From NCBI GenBank assembly GCA_903842855.1, contig CAIMNT010000077.1, positions 1-5,300 of the forward strand: a DNA stretch of 5,300 nt, written 5' to 3'. Numbering within the stretch: position 1 is the first letter of the stretch; each line of letters begins with the position of its first letter. The translations under genes and the position numbers were made by a program. This stretch comes from an uncultured Actinomycetes bacterium (GTDB lineage: Bacteria; Actinomycetota; Actinomycetes; Nanopelagicales; Nanopelagicaceae). This document shows positions 4,692-5,300 of this stretch, piece after piece. The notes beneath the pieces are model-generated. The model ran no database searches and was not told the DNA's origin. It saw only the letters and a list, made by a program, of their open reading frames with translations.

Positions 4692-5300
4692 ATGAAGACG
4701 TTGAAGATTTTGGCAACCGCCATTTTGCTAGGCGGAGTTAGCTTCGCATCTCCAGCAACAGCGGCTGTGAAATCTGGGACAGCCTGTTCTCAGGTCAATC
4801 AGAGAACCAATCAAGCGGGTTACACCTATACCTGCATTAACTCAGGCAAGAAATTGGTCTGGAGCAAGGGGGTGCTAACTGTTGCGCCAATTCCATCCCT
4901 TACTGCTCAATCTGCTTTTTTGGATGCGCAAAATTGTCAACTCAATCCAACTGTTTCGATGACTCCACCTTTCTCATTAGGTTTTAACCGAGATCCAAGG
5001 TTCGCCCCCACTCACGGAACACTCAATGTGGCAGTTGTTTATCTCTCGTATCTTGATGGAACAATTAATCCTAATGCCATGAAGGAAATGACAAGCATTC
5101 AAGAGCCACGTACCTCGGCATTCTATGCGGCCAGTAGCTTTGGTAAATTTCAAGTTCAATTCTTAGATGCGCACAAGGTATATACGATTCAGAAGAACCT
5201 TCTGGGTTACAACTTGAAGGACAACGCGCCAGATATGAGCATAATCTTCAGTGATGCTATGACGGCGGCGCAGAGTGATTATGACTTCACGAAGGTGGAT
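4692..5300 (+). CDS. Secreted protein, possibly M6/gametolysin-like metallopeptidase, N-terminal part
   Basis: The frame is open for 203 codons and runs off the right edge. The product begins with a clear Sec signal peptide (MKTLKILATAILLGGVSFAS, cleavage after Ala24 or Ala25 in PATAA). A small module with Cys32 and Cys48 follows (GTAC...YTC...GKKLVWSKG, 29-60), a pattern I associate with exported proteins of planktonic actinobacteria. From residue 110 the sequence TLNVAVVYLSYLDGTI, then AFYAASSFGKFQVQF (143-157), then DAMTAAQSDYDFTKVD (188-203) resembles the pro/N-terminal part of M6-type or gametolysin-like secreted peptidases, where a strand reading 'v-i-f-v-D-f' is followed by 'fY...SyGk' and 'D...d(y/f)s.yD'. 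The zinc-binding HExxH motif would lie beyond the window, so peptidase activity is unproven. The start is supported by AAGGGGA 7 nt upstream. Secretion is confident; the enzyme class is tentative. Confidence 0.85.
   Translation, partial: MKTLKILATAILLGGVSFASPATAAVKSGTACSQVNQRTNQAGYTYTCINSGKKLVWSKGVLTVAPIPSLTAQSAFLDAQNCQLNPTVSMTPPFSLGFNRDPRFAPTHGTLNVAVVYLSYLDGTINPNAMKEMTSIQEPRTSAFYAASSFGKFQVQFLDAHKVYTIQKNLLGYNLKDNAPDMSIIFSDAMTAAQSDYDFTKVD

Noticed and set aside
4977..5159. 60-codon minus-strand open frame
   Set aside because: It lies wholly inside the secreted-protein gene on the plus strand, which has a signal peptide, a ribosome binding site and a continuous open frame.

Overview
The window looks like a stretch of a moderate-GC actinobacterial chromosome. 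The best guess is a planktonic, acI/Nanopelagicales-like freshwater or marine actinobacterium. This is inferred from the gene set, the use of GTG/TTG starts, near-balanced base composition, very tight gene packing, and a secreted protein whose mature N-terminus starts with a small two-cysteine module (GTAC...YTC...GKKLVW), a style I associate with that group. No rRNA, tRNA, CRISPR array, insertion sequence or integrase is visible.

Layout. (1) 1-103, minus: the first 34 codons of a YraQ/ArsP-like permease leaving the window on the left. (2) 104-235: a divergent intergenic region with a perfect 7+7 bp inverted repeat and a TATGAT box. (3) 236-1510, plus: a SulP-family anion transporter (sulfate or bicarbonate type) that ends after its membrane domain and lacks the usual STAS domain. 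A 28-codon ORF (1532-1618) with a good ribosome binding site follows it. (4) 1620-2051, minus: a two-CBS-domain protein. (5) 2141-2728, minus: a DUF4389 membrane protein with a duplicated signature motif. Each of these two minus-strand genes ends in a small hairpin followed by AATTTTT. (6) 2828-4227, plus: a two-gene operon of a GNAT acetyltransferase and a secreted PHB-depolymerase/feruloyl-esterase-like hydrolase, coupled by an ATGA overlap and followed by a hairpin. (7) 4288-4647, plus: the C-terminal half of formamidopyrimidine-DNA glycosylase (MutM/Fpg) without its catalytic N-terminal half, probably a gene remnant. (8) 4692-5300, plus: the start of a secreted protein, possibly a gametolysin/M6-like metallopeptidase, cut by the window edge.

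How the genes fit together. I see no single pathway. The region reads as small independent transcription units: two divergent transporters on the left, two stress- or energy-sensing-type accessory genes in the middle, and an export/scavenging section on the right with a secreted esterase and a secreted possible protease around a decayed DNA-repair gene. The most notable points are the truncated mutM, the STAS-less SulP with its small downstream ORF, and the operator-like palindrome between the two transporters. I find no convincing evidence for a novel multi-gene system.
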